From: JANXSS01 sp025356535
Lineage (GTDB): Bacteria > Pseudomonadota > Gammaproteobacteria > Burkholderiales > Burkholderiaceae_D
DNA: 24,891 nt
Assembly: GCA_043762325.1 (NCBI GenBank)
Contig: JAYUMU010000034.1
Span: 1-24,891, forward strand
Direction of reading: 5' to 3'
Shown piece by piece: positions 7,563-16,016 of the stretch (within the stretch, counting starts at the first letter, position 1; the number at the start of each line of letters is the position of its first letter). The translations under genes and the position numbers were made by a program. Below the pieces are notes generated by a model that saw nothing but the letters and a program-made list of their open reading frames with translations, was not told the DNA's origin and ran no database searches.

Positions 7563-8717
7563 ATGAGCGATCTCGTCGTCGTCCGCAAGGAGGGCCTGTA
7601 TTGCGTGCCGGGCCAGTTCTACATCGATCCCTGGCGGCCGGTCGAGCGCGCCGTCATCACCCACGCCCACGCCGACCATGCGCGCACCGGCCATGGCCAC
7701 TACCTGGCGGCTGCGCCCGGCGCCGGCATCCTGCGCGCCCGGCTCGGGGCGATCACGCTCGACCCGATTGAATATGGCGAGACCGTGGTGCACAACGGCG
7801 TGCGCATTTCGCTGCATCCGGCCGGTCATGTGCTGGGCTCGGCGCAGGTGCGGCTGGAACATCGCGGCGAGGTCTGGGTGGCCTCCGGCGACTACAAGGT
7901 CGAGGCCGACGGCACCTGCGCACCCTTCGAGCCGGTGCGCTGCGAAACCTTCATCACCGAATCGACCTTCGGCATGCCGATCTACCGCTGGCAGCCGCAG
8001 GCGGCGGTCTATGCCGAGATCAACGACTGGTGGCGCGCCAATGCGGCGCAGGGGCGCGCCAGCGTGCTGTACTGCTACTCCTTCGGCAAGGCGCAGCGCA
8101 TCCTGCACGGCATCGATGCGTCGATCGGCCCGATCATCTGCCACGGCGCCGCCGAGCCGTTGAACCGGGTCTACCGCGATGCCGGCGTCGTCCTGCCGCC
8201 GACGCTGCTGGCAACCGACGTGAGCGAAAAGGCGCTTTTCAAGACCGCGCTGGTGATTGCCCCGCCCTCGGCCGGCGGCTCGCCCTGGATCAAGCGCTTC
8301 GGCGACTACAGCGACGCCTTTGCCAGCGGCTGGATGCAGGTGCGCGGCGCCCGCCGTCGGCGCAGCGTCGACCGCGGCTTCGTGCTGTCGGACCATGCCG
8401 ACTGGCCGGGCCTGATGCAGGCCATCGGCGCCTCGGGCGCCTCGCGGGTGATCGTCACGCACGGCCAGATCCCGACCATGGTGCGCTGGCTGCAGCAGAA
8501 CGGCCTCGACGCCGGCGCCTTCGAGACCGAGTACGGCGCCGAGGAAGAACGCGAGGAAGCGCCGGCGCCAGCCGCCATTGCCGGCATCAGCGATGGCATG
8601 CCGGCTTTTGCAGCGGTCCAAGCCGCGCCCGGGTGCGATGGCACCACCGCCACCGCCGCACCGGCACCATCCGGGGCAATCCTGCCGCTTGGCCCGACCG
8701 GCCAGCCCGATGCGTGA
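7563..8717 (+). CDS. Ligase-associated DNA exonuclease, metallo-beta-lactamase/beta-CASP fold
   Basis: A 384-residue protein of the ligase-associated exonuclease family, related to Artemis/CPSF-type nucleases. The metal site motif THAHADH places ligands at H34, H36, D38 and H39. HPAGHVLGSAQ (third histidine), SGDYK (bridging aspartate) and the late SDHADW motif complete the fold. The C-terminal 50 or so residues are Ala/Pro-rich low-complexity sequence beyond the catalytic core. The ATG at 7563 has only a weak GAAAG upstream. It is the first gene of the four-gene ligase cluster; its end overlaps the ligase start by 8 nt, implying translational coupling. The likely role is trimming DNA ends before sealing. 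Confidence 0.93.
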   Translation: MSDLVVVRKEGLYCVPGQFYIDPWRPVERAVITHAHADHARTGHGHYLAAAPGAGILRARLGAITLDPIEYGETVVHNGVRISLHPAGHVLGSAQVRLEHRGEVWVASGDYKVEADGTCAPFEPVRCETFITESTFGMPIYRWQPQAAVYAEINDWWRANAAQGRASVLYCYSFGKAQRILHGIDASIGPIICHGAAEPLNRVYRDAGVVLPPTLLATDVSEKALFKTALVIAPPSAGGSPWIKRFGDYSDAFASGWMQVRGARRRRSVDRGFVLSDHADWPGLMQAIGASGASRVIVTHGQIPTMVRWLQQNGLDAGAFETEYGAEEEREEAPAPAAIAGISDGMPAFAAVQAAPGCDGTTATAAPAPSGAILPLGPTGQPDA

Positions 8718-10329
8718 ATTCGCCCGCCTGTATGCCGAACTCGACGGCACCACCTCGACCAACCGCAAGCTCGACGCGCTGCAGCATTACTTCCGCAATG
8801 CGCCGCCGGCGGACGCCGCCTGGGCGCTGTATTTCCTCGCCGGCGGCAAGCCGCGCCAGGCGGTGCCGACCAGGCTGCTGCGCGAGAGTGCGATCGCCGC
8901 GGCCGGCATCGACGACTGGCTCTTCGACGAGTGCTATCACGCCGTCGGCGACCTGGCGGAAACCATCGCGCTGATCCTGCCGCCGCCAAAGAGTAGCGGC
9001 GACGTCGGCCTGGCGCTGTGGATGACCGAGCGCATCGCACCGCTGCGCGGCGCCGATCCGCAGGCGGTGCATGCGGCGCTGGCCGGCTTCTGGAACGAGC
9101 TCGACGCACGCGAGCGTTTTCTGCTGGTCAAGTTGATCGGCGGCGGCTTCCGGGTCGGGGTCTCGAAGCTGCTCGTCACGCGCGCGCTCGGCACCGTGGC
9201 CGATGTCGACAGCAAGCTGATCGCGCAACGCCTGATGGGCTGGACCGATGGCGCGGTGCGGCCGACCGCCACGCATTTTGCGCAGATCATCGGCGCCCAG
9301 TCGGAGGATGAACATGCGCAGCGCGGCGGCCAGCCGTATCCGTTTTTCCTGGCGCATCCGCTGCAGGCAGAACCGGCCACGCTGGGCGCCATCGGCGCCT
9401 GGCAGGCGGAATGGAAATACGACGGCATCCGCGCGCAACTGGTGCGGCGCGACCACAAGAGCTGGCTCTGGTCGCGCGGCGAAGACCTGATCACCGACCG
9501 CTTTCCCGAGATCAGCACGATACCGCTGCCGGAAGGCACGGTCGTCGACGGCGAAATCCTGGTCTGGCGCGCCGATGCGCCGGCGTCCTTTGCCGACCTG
9601 CAAAAGCGCATCGGCCGCAAGAGCGTCTCGGCAAAGCTGCAGGCAGAACTGCCGGCGGTGCTGGTGGCATACGACCTGCTGGAACACGAAGGACGCGACC
9701 TGCGCGCCATGCCGCAGGCAGAGCGGCGCCTGCTGCTGGAGGCGGTCGTGGCGCAAGTGGCCTGCGAGCGCCTGAAGCTCTCGCCACTGGTGGTGGCCGC
9801 CGACTGGACGCAGCTGGCGACGATGCGCGAGTCGGCCCGCCAGCGCGGCGTCGAAGGCATGATGTTGAAGGCCGTCGGCGCGCAGTATGGCGTCGGGCGC
9901 ACCAAGGATGTCGGCACCTGGTGGAAGTGGAAGATCGATCCGTACACGGTCGACGCCGTGCTGATCTATGCGCAGGCCGGCCACGGCCGGCGTGCCTCAC
10001 TCTATACCGATTACACCTTCGCGGTATGGGATACCGACGCCGAGGGTGCCAGGCGCCTGGTGCCCTTCACCAAGGCGTACTCGGGATTGACCGACATCGA
10101 GATCGGCCAGATCGATGCGCGCATCCGCAAGACCACCATCGAGAAATTCGGCCCGGTGCGCAGCGTCAAGCCGAGCATGGTGTTCGAGATCGGCTTCGAA
10201 GGCATTGCCCTGTCGAGCCGCCACAAGGCCGGCGTGGCGGTGCGCTTTCCGAGGATGCTGCGCATTCGCGACGACAAGCCGATCGAGGAAGCCGATACCC
10301 TCGATACCCTGAAGGGCATGCTGGCGTGA
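8710..10329 (+). CDS. ATP-dependent DNA ligase (LigB/LigC-type, cluster-encoded)
   Basis: A 539-residue ATP-dependent DNA ligase. An N-terminal DNA-binding domain covers residues about 1-200. The adenylylation domain has motif I EWKYDGIR with the nucleotidyl-acceptor lysine K236, motif III VVDGEILVW, motif IV EGMMLK and motif V WWKWKIDP. The OB-fold domain follows. The frame is open further upstream, but the ATG at 8710, which overlaps the exonuclease stop in ATGCGTGA, is the natural start. Bacteria replicate with the NAD-dependent LigA; this second ligase belongs to an accessory repair cluster. Its stop overlaps the GTG start of the helicase by 4 nt. Confidence 0.96.
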   Translation: MREFARLYAELDGTTSTNRKLDALQHYFRNAPPADAAWALYFLAGGKPRQAVPTRLLRESAIAAAGIDDWLFDECYHAVGDLAETIALILPPPKSSGDVGLALWMTERIAPLRGADPQAVHAALAGFWNELDARERFLLVKLIGGGFRVGVSKLLVTRALGTVADVDSKLIAQRLMGWTDGAVRPTATHFAQIIGAQSEDEHAQRGGQPYPFFLAHPLQAEPATLGAIGAWQAEWKYDGIRAQLVRRDHKSWLWSRGEDLITDRFPEISTIPLPEGTVVDGEILVWRADAPASFADLQKRIGRKSVSAKLQAELPAVLVAYDLLEHEGRDLRAMPQAERRLLLEAVVAQVACERLKLSPLVVAADWTQLATMRESARQRGVEGMMLKAVGAQYGVGRTKDVGTWWKWKIDPYTVDAVLIYAQAGHGRRASLYTDYTFAVWDTDAEGARRLVPFTKAYSGLTDIEIGQIDARIRKTTIEKFGPVRSVKPSMVFEIGFEGIALSSRHKAGVAVRFPRMLRIRDDKPIEEADTLDTLKGMLA

Positions 10330-12902
10330 CGCGACGCTCGCTGCAGGCGCAATTGCGCAAGCCGCCGGAGCCGGTCGTGGAAACCGAGCCGGCTATCCTG
10401 TGGCATGGCGGCGCACCCGACCCGCAGACCGGTGAAATCCATCCTCCGGCAACCACCACCGCAGCCTGGTTCGCGGTGCGCGACTGGAAAATTTTTCCGT
10501 TTCAAAAAGCCGTTTGGAAAGCGGCCCTGCGCGGCGAATCGGGCCTGCTGCATGCCACCACCGGCTCCGGCAAGACCTACGCCGTCTGGTTCGCCGCCCT
10601 GCAGCGCGCGCAACGCCTGGAAGCGAAACGCAAACGCAAAATCGCCGGCATCAAGGTGCTGTGGATCACGCCCATGCGCGCGCTGGCCGCCGACACCGTG
10701 CGCGCCCTGCAGGCGCCGGCCGCAGACCTGATGCCCGGCTGGACGATCGGCGCACGCACCGGCGACACCGGCGCGGCCGAGCGGGCCCGCCAGGGCCGCC
10801 TGTTGCCCTCGGCGCTGGTGACCACGCCGGAGAGCCTGTCGCTAATGCTGTCGAAGGCCGACTGCGCGCAGCAATGCCAGGCGCTCGACATGGTGATCGT
10901 CGACGAGTGGCATGAACTCTTGGGCAGCAAACGCGGCGTGCAGGTGCAGCTGGCGCTGGCCCGGCTGCGCCGGTGGCGACCCGGCCTGGTGGTCTGGGGC
11001 CTGTCGGCCACGCTCGGCAATCTGAGGCAGGCGCAGGATGCGCTGCTCGGCACGGATGCCGGCACGCTGGTCGAAGGCGACGTCAAGAAGGCGCTCCTGG
11101 TCGACACCCTGATACCGGTGAACCCGTCGCGCTTTCCGTGGGGCGGACACCTGGGCATACAGATGCTGCAGCCGGTGATCGAGGAGATCGCGCAGCATGC
11201 CACCACGCTGGTCTTCACCAACACCCGTTCGCAGGCGGAGATCTGGTACCAGAACCTGCTGGCGGCGCGCCCGGACTGGGCCGGCATCATCGCGCTGCAT
11301 CACGGCTCGATCGACAAGGCGGTGCGCGAATGGGTCGAACTGGGACTGAAGTCGGGCCAACTCAAGGCAGTGGTGTGCACGTCGAGCCTCGACCTGGGCG
11401 TGGACTTCCTGCCGGTCGAACGCGTCTTGCAGATCGGCAGCGCAAAAGGTGTGGCGCGCCTGTTGCAACGCGCCGGGCGCAGCGGCCACGCGCCGGGACG
11501 GGTCTCGCGCGTGACCCTGGTGCCGACCAACACGATGGAGCTATTGGAAGCGGCCGGCGCCCGCGCGGCAGTGGCAAAGCGCGATGTCGAGTCGCGCCTG
11601 ATACCGAACAAGCCGCTCGACGTGCTGGTGCAGCACCTGGTGACGATTGCGCTGGGCGGCGGCTTCACCGCCGACGCGCTGTTTGCCGAAGTGCGCAGCG
11701 CCTGGTCGTACCGCGAACTCACCGCCGGAGAATGGCAGTGGGCGCTCGACTTCGTGGCCCGCGGCGGTCAGAGCCTGACCGTCTATCCGGAATACCGGCG
11801 CGTGCTGATGGATGAAGATGGCGTCTACCGGGTGCCGGACGCGGCGCTCGGCCGGCGCCACCGCATGAGCATCGGCACCATCGTCTCGGATGCGAGCATG
11901 CAGGTGAAATATCTGTCCGGCAGCACCGTCGGCACGGTCGAGGAATCGTTCATCTCGCGCATGCAAAAGGGCGACCATTTCCTCTTCGGCGGGCGCATCC
12001 TCGAATTCATCCGCGTCCATGACATGACGGCCTACGTGAAACGCGCCACCGGCAGCAAGGGCGCCGTGCCGCGCTGGCAGGGCGGCAAGATGCCGATGTC
12101 GTCCGAACTGGCCCATGCGGTGCTGGACCGCCTCGAAGAAGCCGTCGAGGGCCGCTTCATCGGCGCCGAGATGGAAGCGGCGCGGCCCTTGCTGGAAGTG
12201 CAGAAACGCTGGTCCGGCCTGCCCACCGCCAAGGTGCTGGTGCTGGAAACGTTCGACAGCCGCGAAGGCCGGCACCTGTTCGTCTATCCCTTTGCCGGAC
12301 GCGCAGTGCACATGGGGCTGGCCTCGCTTCTGGCCTATCGCGTAGCGCAACGGCAGCCGGCGACGTTTTCGATTGCGATCAACGACTATGGCTTCGAGCT
12401 GCTGACCAATGCCGAAGTCGACTGGAAAGCGCTGCTTGCGCAACCGGCCATCGACGGCACCGACCTGTTCGGCACCGACGCTCTGCTGGAAGACGTGCTG
12501 GCAAGCCTGAATGCGGCGGAACTGTCGCAGCGGCGTTTTCGGGAGATCGCCCGCATCGCCGGCCTGATCTTCCAGGGTTATCCGGGCCAGCCGAAAAGCA
12601 CCCGGCAGCTGCAGGCTTCGTCGAGCCTGTTCTTCGAAGTCTTCAGGAAGCACGATGCGGCCAACCTGCTGCTCACGCAGGCCCAGCGCGAAGTGCTGGA
12701 GCAGGAGCTCGAACTGGGCCGGCTGCGCGCCACCCTGGTCGAACTGCAGGGCCGCAGGCGCGAATTTCATGCAACCACACGGGCCACGCCGTTCGGCTTT
12801 CCGCTGATGGTGGAGCGCTTTCGTGAAAAGCTCACCAGCGAAAAACTCTCCGACCGGGTCGCCCGCATGGTGCGCGAACTCGAGCAGGCGGCGCGGCCCT
12901 GA
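10326..12902 (+). CDS. Ligase-associated DEXH-box DNA helicase (Lhr-core type)
   Basis: An 858-residue superfamily 2 helicase of the ligase-associated/Lhr-core group. The motifs are in order: Q-type FPFQ, Walker A TTGSGKT with K83, ITPMRALAAD (Ia), VTTPES (Ib), VDEWHELLG (II, DEWH), LSATLGN (III), VFTNTRSQAE (IV), TSSLDLGVDF (V) and LLQRAGRSGH (VI). The winged-helix and Lhr-core C-terminal regions follow. The start is the GTG at 10326, giving a GTGA overlap with the ligase stop. The open frame extends much further left, but that part is a shadow of the ligase. Lhr-core helicases are ATP-driven 3'-to-5' translocases; clustering with ligase and nucleases indicates DNA repair. Confidence 0.95.
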   Translation: MTRRSLQAQLRKPPEPVVETEPAILWHGGAPDPQTGEIHPPATTTAAWFAVRDWKIFPFQKAVWKAALRGESGLLHATTGSGKTYAVWFAALQRAQRLEAKRKRKIAGIKVLWITPMRALAADTVRALQAPAADLMPGWTIGARTGDTGAAERARQGRLLPSALVTTPESLSLMLSKADCAQQCQALDMVIVDEWHELLGSKRGVQVQLALARLRRWRPGLVVWGLSATLGNLRQAQDALLGTDAGTLVEGDVKKALLVDTLIPVNPSRFPWGGHLGIQMLQPVIEEIAQHATTLVFTNTRSQAEIWYQNLLAARPDWAGIIALHHGSIDKAVREWVELGLKSGQLKAVVCTSSLDLGVDFLPVERVLQIGSAKGVARLLQRAGRSGHAPGRVSRVTLVPTNTMELLEAAGARAAVAKRDVESRLIPNKPLDVLVQHLVTIALGGGFTADALFAEVRSAWSYRELTAGEWQWALDFVARGGQSLTVYPEYRRVLMDEDGVYRVPDAALGRRHRMSIGTIVSDASMQVKYLSGSTVGTVEESFISRMQKGDHFLFGGRILEFIRVHDMTAYVKRATGSKGAVPRWQGGKMPMSSELAHAVLDRLEEAVEGRFIGAEMEAARPLLEVQKRWSGLPTAKVLVLETFDSREGRHLFVYPFAGRAVHMGLASLLAYRVAQRQPATFSIAINDYGFELLTNAEVDWKALLAQPAIDGTDLFGTDALLEDVLASLNAAELSQRRFREIARIAGLIFQGYPGQPKSTRQLQASSSLFFEVFRKHDAANLLLTQAQREVLEQELELGRLRATLVELQGRRREFHATTRATPFGFPLMVERFREKLTSEKLSDRVARMVRELEQAARP

Positions 12903-12930
12903 GGCGCCAACACGCGCAGCGCGTGCGCGC

Positions 12931-12936
12931 TACAAT
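12931..12936 (+). promoter_or_regulatory. Possible -10 element upstream of pdeM
   Basis: TACAAT lies 47 bp before the pdeM start in the 81-bp gap after the helicase. It resembles a sigma-70 -10 box, but no good -35 hexamer sits 16-18 bp upstream. It may give pdeM a promoter of its own in addition to read-through. Confidence 0.25.
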
Positions 12937-12983
12937 TGCGCCGCGCCAGACTTCACTGGCATTTTCCGATTGCCGCAGAACCG

Positions 12984-13661
12984 ATGCAGATCACGATTGC
13001 CGACGAAGCGCTGCTGCTGCTGCCGCAGCGTGCGCTCTACTGGCCCGGCCAGCGCCTGCTGGTGATTGCCGACATCCACTTCGGCAAGGCGGCGTCGTTT
13101 CGCGCACTCGGCGTGCCGGTGCCGGCCGGCACCACGACGCAGAACCTGGCCGCGCTCGACGCGCTGCTGGCGGCGCATCGAATCGAGCACCTTCTGTTTC
13201 TGGGCGACTTCCTGCATGCGAAGGCGGCGCATGCGACTGCAACGCTGGCGACGATCCGCAGCTGGCGCGCGCGCCATGCACACCTGCAGCTGACGCTGGT
13301 GCGCGGCAATCACGACGACCGCGCCGGCGACCCGCCCGCCGACCTGCGGATCGCCGTGGTCGACGAGCCGCATGCGATCGGCCCGTTCGCCTTCTGCCAT
13401 CATCCGCAGGACAGCCCGCACGGCCATGTGATCGCCGGCCACGTGCATCCGGTGCACCGCCTGTCGGCCGGTGGCGATTCGCTGCGCCTGCCATGCTTCG
13501 TGGTGGGCGCGCGCAGATCGATTTTGCCGTCCTTCGGCGCCTTTACCGGCGGCCATGCGGTCACCGGCGCAATCGGAGAACGCCTGTATGTGGTGGCTGA
13601 CGATGCCGTGTTTGCGGTGCCGCCGGTGGTTGCCGGCAGGCGGCTACGACCCGCCGGTTGA
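12984..13661 (+). CDS. pdeM: Ligase-associated DNA endonuclease PdeM (MPE), calcineurin-like phosphoesterase
   Basis: A 225-residue metallophosphoesterase. Binuclear metal motifs appear in the canonical order: ADIHFGK (D30, H32), LFLGDFLHAK, VRGNHDDR, a CHHP segment and AGHVHPVH. This matches the MPE/PdeM family, whose Pseudomonas putida member is a Mn-dependent single-strand DNA endonuclease encoded in the same kind of cluster. The ATG at 12984 is chosen because it begins the family-typical MQITIADEAL; the frame is open 16 codons upstream. It is separated from the helicase by 81 bp, unlike the overlapping genes before it. Its last 18 nt overlap the end of the opposing membrane protein gene. 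Confidence 0.92.
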   Translation: MQITIADEALLLLPQRALYWPGQRLLVIADIHFGKAASFRALGVPVPAGTTTQNLAALDALLAAHRIEHLLFLGDFLHAKAAHATATLATIRSWRARHAHLQLTLVRGNHDDRAGDPPADLRIAVVDEPHAIGPFAFCHHPQDSPHGHVIAGHVHPVHRLSAGGDSLRLPCFVVGARRSILPSFGAFTGGHAVTGAIGERLYVVADDAVFAVPPVVAGRRLRPAG

Positions 13662-15518
13662 CTCAACCCGGATTTGCCGGGGTATCGCAGCAGGTGCCTG
13701 CCAGATCGGGCACCACTGATACCGCTCTTTGGAGTCGCCAATACCGGCAGCATGTATTGAACACTGCTGCTCGCGCATTTTTAATCCAAACGGTTCAAGA
13801 GCCGCACGTGCCTTGACCACTTCTTCCAGGTTAGCTGCTTCAGCAGTGCGCCTTGCCTTTTCCGCAGACAGGATGAGCTGACATGCAATCGCTTTCCCGG
13901 CAACGGGGTCTTTGGCAAAAGATGCTTTGAGCTTGAATTTTTCAGTGGCCCAAATTAAAAAATCGCAACCGGATGCACTGCGCGTCAGCCGCAGATCATC
14001 CAGGATGTTCTGGATTTTTTGCGTGCGTCCGGCGGCCTCGTCATGATGGCCTTGCAACAGCACGAAAGCCGGCCCGGCCCTCTTGGTCAACATGCTTTTG
14101 ATATGCCCGTTGAAGCCCGGCCCTTTTGGAAAGTTGCCTTCGATCTGAGCGAAGGCGACCGTTGGCGGGAAAGCCACCGTCAACCATGACAGCGGATCAC
14201 CGGCCGCGATCAGCACCGTCGTATGCGCAGGATCACTCAGCAATGGCACGTCGACATGAAATGCCTGGGTATCCCATCCCTCGTGACCCCATGTCTTGTA
14301 GCCACCGGCCAATACGACCAGCGTGGCAGCCGCAATGGCCCATTTGGCGGCACGCTTAGCGTGTGTGTAGGGCAGCAATCGGTTAAACAGGATAAACACG
14401 AACAGTGGCGTCAGGACCTCGATCGCAACGAGATACCGGTAAATGCTGAACAGTGCCACCCACACTACAAAACCGATACAGACGACAGTAACGACATAGC
14501 GCTGGACTGGCTCCGGCCCGGTCGCTTGCACCACTGCGGCACGGGCGATGACGCCGAACCGCCGGAAAACCCCCACGGCCGCGCACGCAATGAGAAGCAG
14601 GTAGACAATCGCCCAGATAATCTGGTGAACAGCAAGCTGTCCCACCAATTTCGCATCTGCTGAAATCAGGAAAGGCCACAGGAGATACTGCCAAACACTT
14701 TTGGGAAGCCACCCAGTGTCTGCAACGCCGATGGATAAGGCGAGAGGATTCGGAAACCAGGAGCCGAATTGCGGAAAAAGCGGGTTGCCGTACGTTTGAC
14801 ACATCGTGTAAAACCAGTAGCCGCCCGTAAGCGCGATGCCCGCCAGGACTGCAATGCCAAAGCCTGCGGCAATTTTCAGCCGGGTGCTGAATGGCACGGC
14901 GATCGTCAGGAGAGCCGCGCACAAGGCAACCGCATAAATTGCATTGGTCAGCTTCAAGCCGGTTCCCATTCCCATCAAAAGACCTGCCGCTGAAAGCATC
15001 GGCAGGCTCCTCCAATAGTTGGCAATCAGCTTCGGTATAACGCGCAAAATGATCAATAGGGCGGAGAGGTAAAAAAGTGACGTTACGTTGTCACCCATCG
15101 TGCTGCCGATTTCAGAAAGAAAATTTACGGTAAGGCAGCCTGCCATTGCAAGCAAAACGGGTATGCGGTAAATGTCCGCCAGCGCCAGCGACGGTAACGC
15201 CGTACGACATATGCCTAATATCAGGATAAAGTTCAGGCCCTGAATCCAGCCCAGCAGAAAGGCGACGAGACGCGGTGGCAGATTGGAAATGCCGGCGTAA
15301 TAGGGCAAATCAAGCAAGGGATTAAAAAAGTTCTGAAACCCACCGGGCGCAAAGTCGATCGTGAGCTTATTGTTAAAAAAAGCAAATGCGTTGTACAGGT
15401 GATAGTTGCGCAGATCCCAGTTACTGTCTGGACCAAGCAGAACTGAAAGCAAGCCGAATGCGACCGGAACGAACAGGGCAGTATTAAGGCAAGTACGCGA
15501 CGTACGAAATCTTGTCAT
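13644..15518 (-). CDS. Large polytopic membrane protein, GT-C-like putative glycosyltransferase
   Basis: A 624-residue integral membrane protein with roughly ten or more hydrophobic segments over residues 10-430, then a soluble C-terminal domain of about 190 residues. The first periplasmic loop has an acidic motif, GPDSNWDLRNYHLYN. Placement of Asp residues after the first helix is typical of GT-C fold enzymes that use polyprenyl-phosphate sugars. I do not recognise a named family, and the assignment rests on topology and on the neighbouring GT2 and GtrA genes. In gtr-type operons the third gene is such a membrane transferase. Codon use and base composition are less G+C-rich than the flanks. 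The ATG is at 15518-15516. Confidence 0.8.
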   Translation of the reverse strand: MTRFRTSRTCLNTALFVPVAFGLLSVLLGPDSNWDLRNYHLYNAFAFFNNKLTIDFAPGGFQNFFNPLLDLPYYAGISNLPPRLVAFLLGWIQGLNFILILGICRTALPSLALADIYRIPVLLAMAGCLTVNFLSEIGSTMGDNVTSLFYLSALLIILRVIPKLIANYWRSLPMLSAAGLLMGMGTGLKLTNAIYAVALCAALLTIAVPFSTRLKIAAGFGIAVLAGIALTGGYWFYTMCQTYGNPLFPQFGSWFPNPLALSIGVADTGWLPKSVWQYLLWPFLISADAKLVGQLAVHQIIWAIVYLLLIACAAVGVFRRFGVIARAAVVQATGPEPVQRYVVTVVCIGFVVWVALFSIYRYLVAIEVLTPLFVFILFNRLLPYTHAKRAAKWAIAAATLVVLAGGYKTWGHEGWDTQAFHVDVPLLSDPAHTTVLIAAGDPLSWLTVAFPPTVAFAQIEGNFPKGPGFNGHIKSMLTKRAGPAFVLLQGHHDEAAGRTQKIQNILDDLRLTRSASGCDFLIWATEKFKLKASFAKDPVAGKAIACQLILSAEKARRTAEAANLEEVVKARAALEPFGLKMREQQCSIHAAGIGDSKERYQWCPIWQAPAAIPRQIRVESTGGS

Positions 15519-15602
15519 GAACGTGTTTCAGGAGGCGATTCGTTGTAAAAATTTAAGTCGATTCGATCGAGCCATAAGACTGTGAGCATGGCACGAGTGC
15601 TT

Positions 15603-16016
15603 TCACTTATTGCGTGAATCGTTTTTAAGCGCAGCGTTGAAAACCCAAAATTTTGATGAAGAATAATTAAAAAGAAGCGCGACGCCTGAGCCGAGCGCCA
15701 CGCCGATCAATGGCCTCTCCAGGGTGTCGGGCAGGTAGCGCAGGGTAGCGGCGTAAACGGCCAGATTTACCAGCCCGCCAAGCAGCATGGCTGTGGCATA
15801 GCGACACCATTCCGCAAGGATCGACTGGTGTTTAAGCGTGACAAACGTAACACGCCGGTTGATTTGCCAGGTCACGAACACTGCACAAAAAAAAGACAGA
15901 AACCGGCCCGCATACGCTCCGGCTCCAAGCATCAGCGCCAGATAGAGAACGCTGGTGTCGACGAAAAATCCAGCGCTGCCGGCAATCGCGAAATTTCTTA
16001 ACTCCCGGCGTGACAT
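15603..16016 (-). CDS. GtrA family membrane protein (putative polyprenyl-phosphate sugar flippase)
   Basis: A 137-residue protein with four hydrophobic segments that match the GtrA-like family: an N-terminal RNFAIAGSAGFFVDTSVLYL, a middle QINRRVTF motif and a final FNYSSSKFWVF. GtrA proteins are proposed to flip lipid-linked sugars from the cytoplasmic to the periplasmic side. Its ATG overlaps the stop of the upstream GT2 gene by one base (TAATG), which implies translational coupling. An 84-bp gap separates it from the GT-C-like gene. Confidence 0.93.
   Translation of the reverse strand: MSRRELRNFAIAGSAGFFVDTSVLYLALMLGAGAYAGRFLSFFCAVFVTWQINRRVTFVTLKHQSILAEWCRYATAMLLGGLVNLAVYAATLRYLPDTLERPLIGVALGSGVALLFNYSSSKFWVFNAALKNDSRNK

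Noticed and set aside
8587..9984. 465-codon minus-strand open frame opposite the DNA ligase
   Set aside because: The ligase motifs on the plus strand are complete; the antisense product is Arg/Gln/His-rich with no motif or ribosome-binding site.
11541..12770. 409-codon minus-strand open frame opposite the helicase
   Set aside because: Antisense shadow of a gene with full helicase motifs; no family resemblance.
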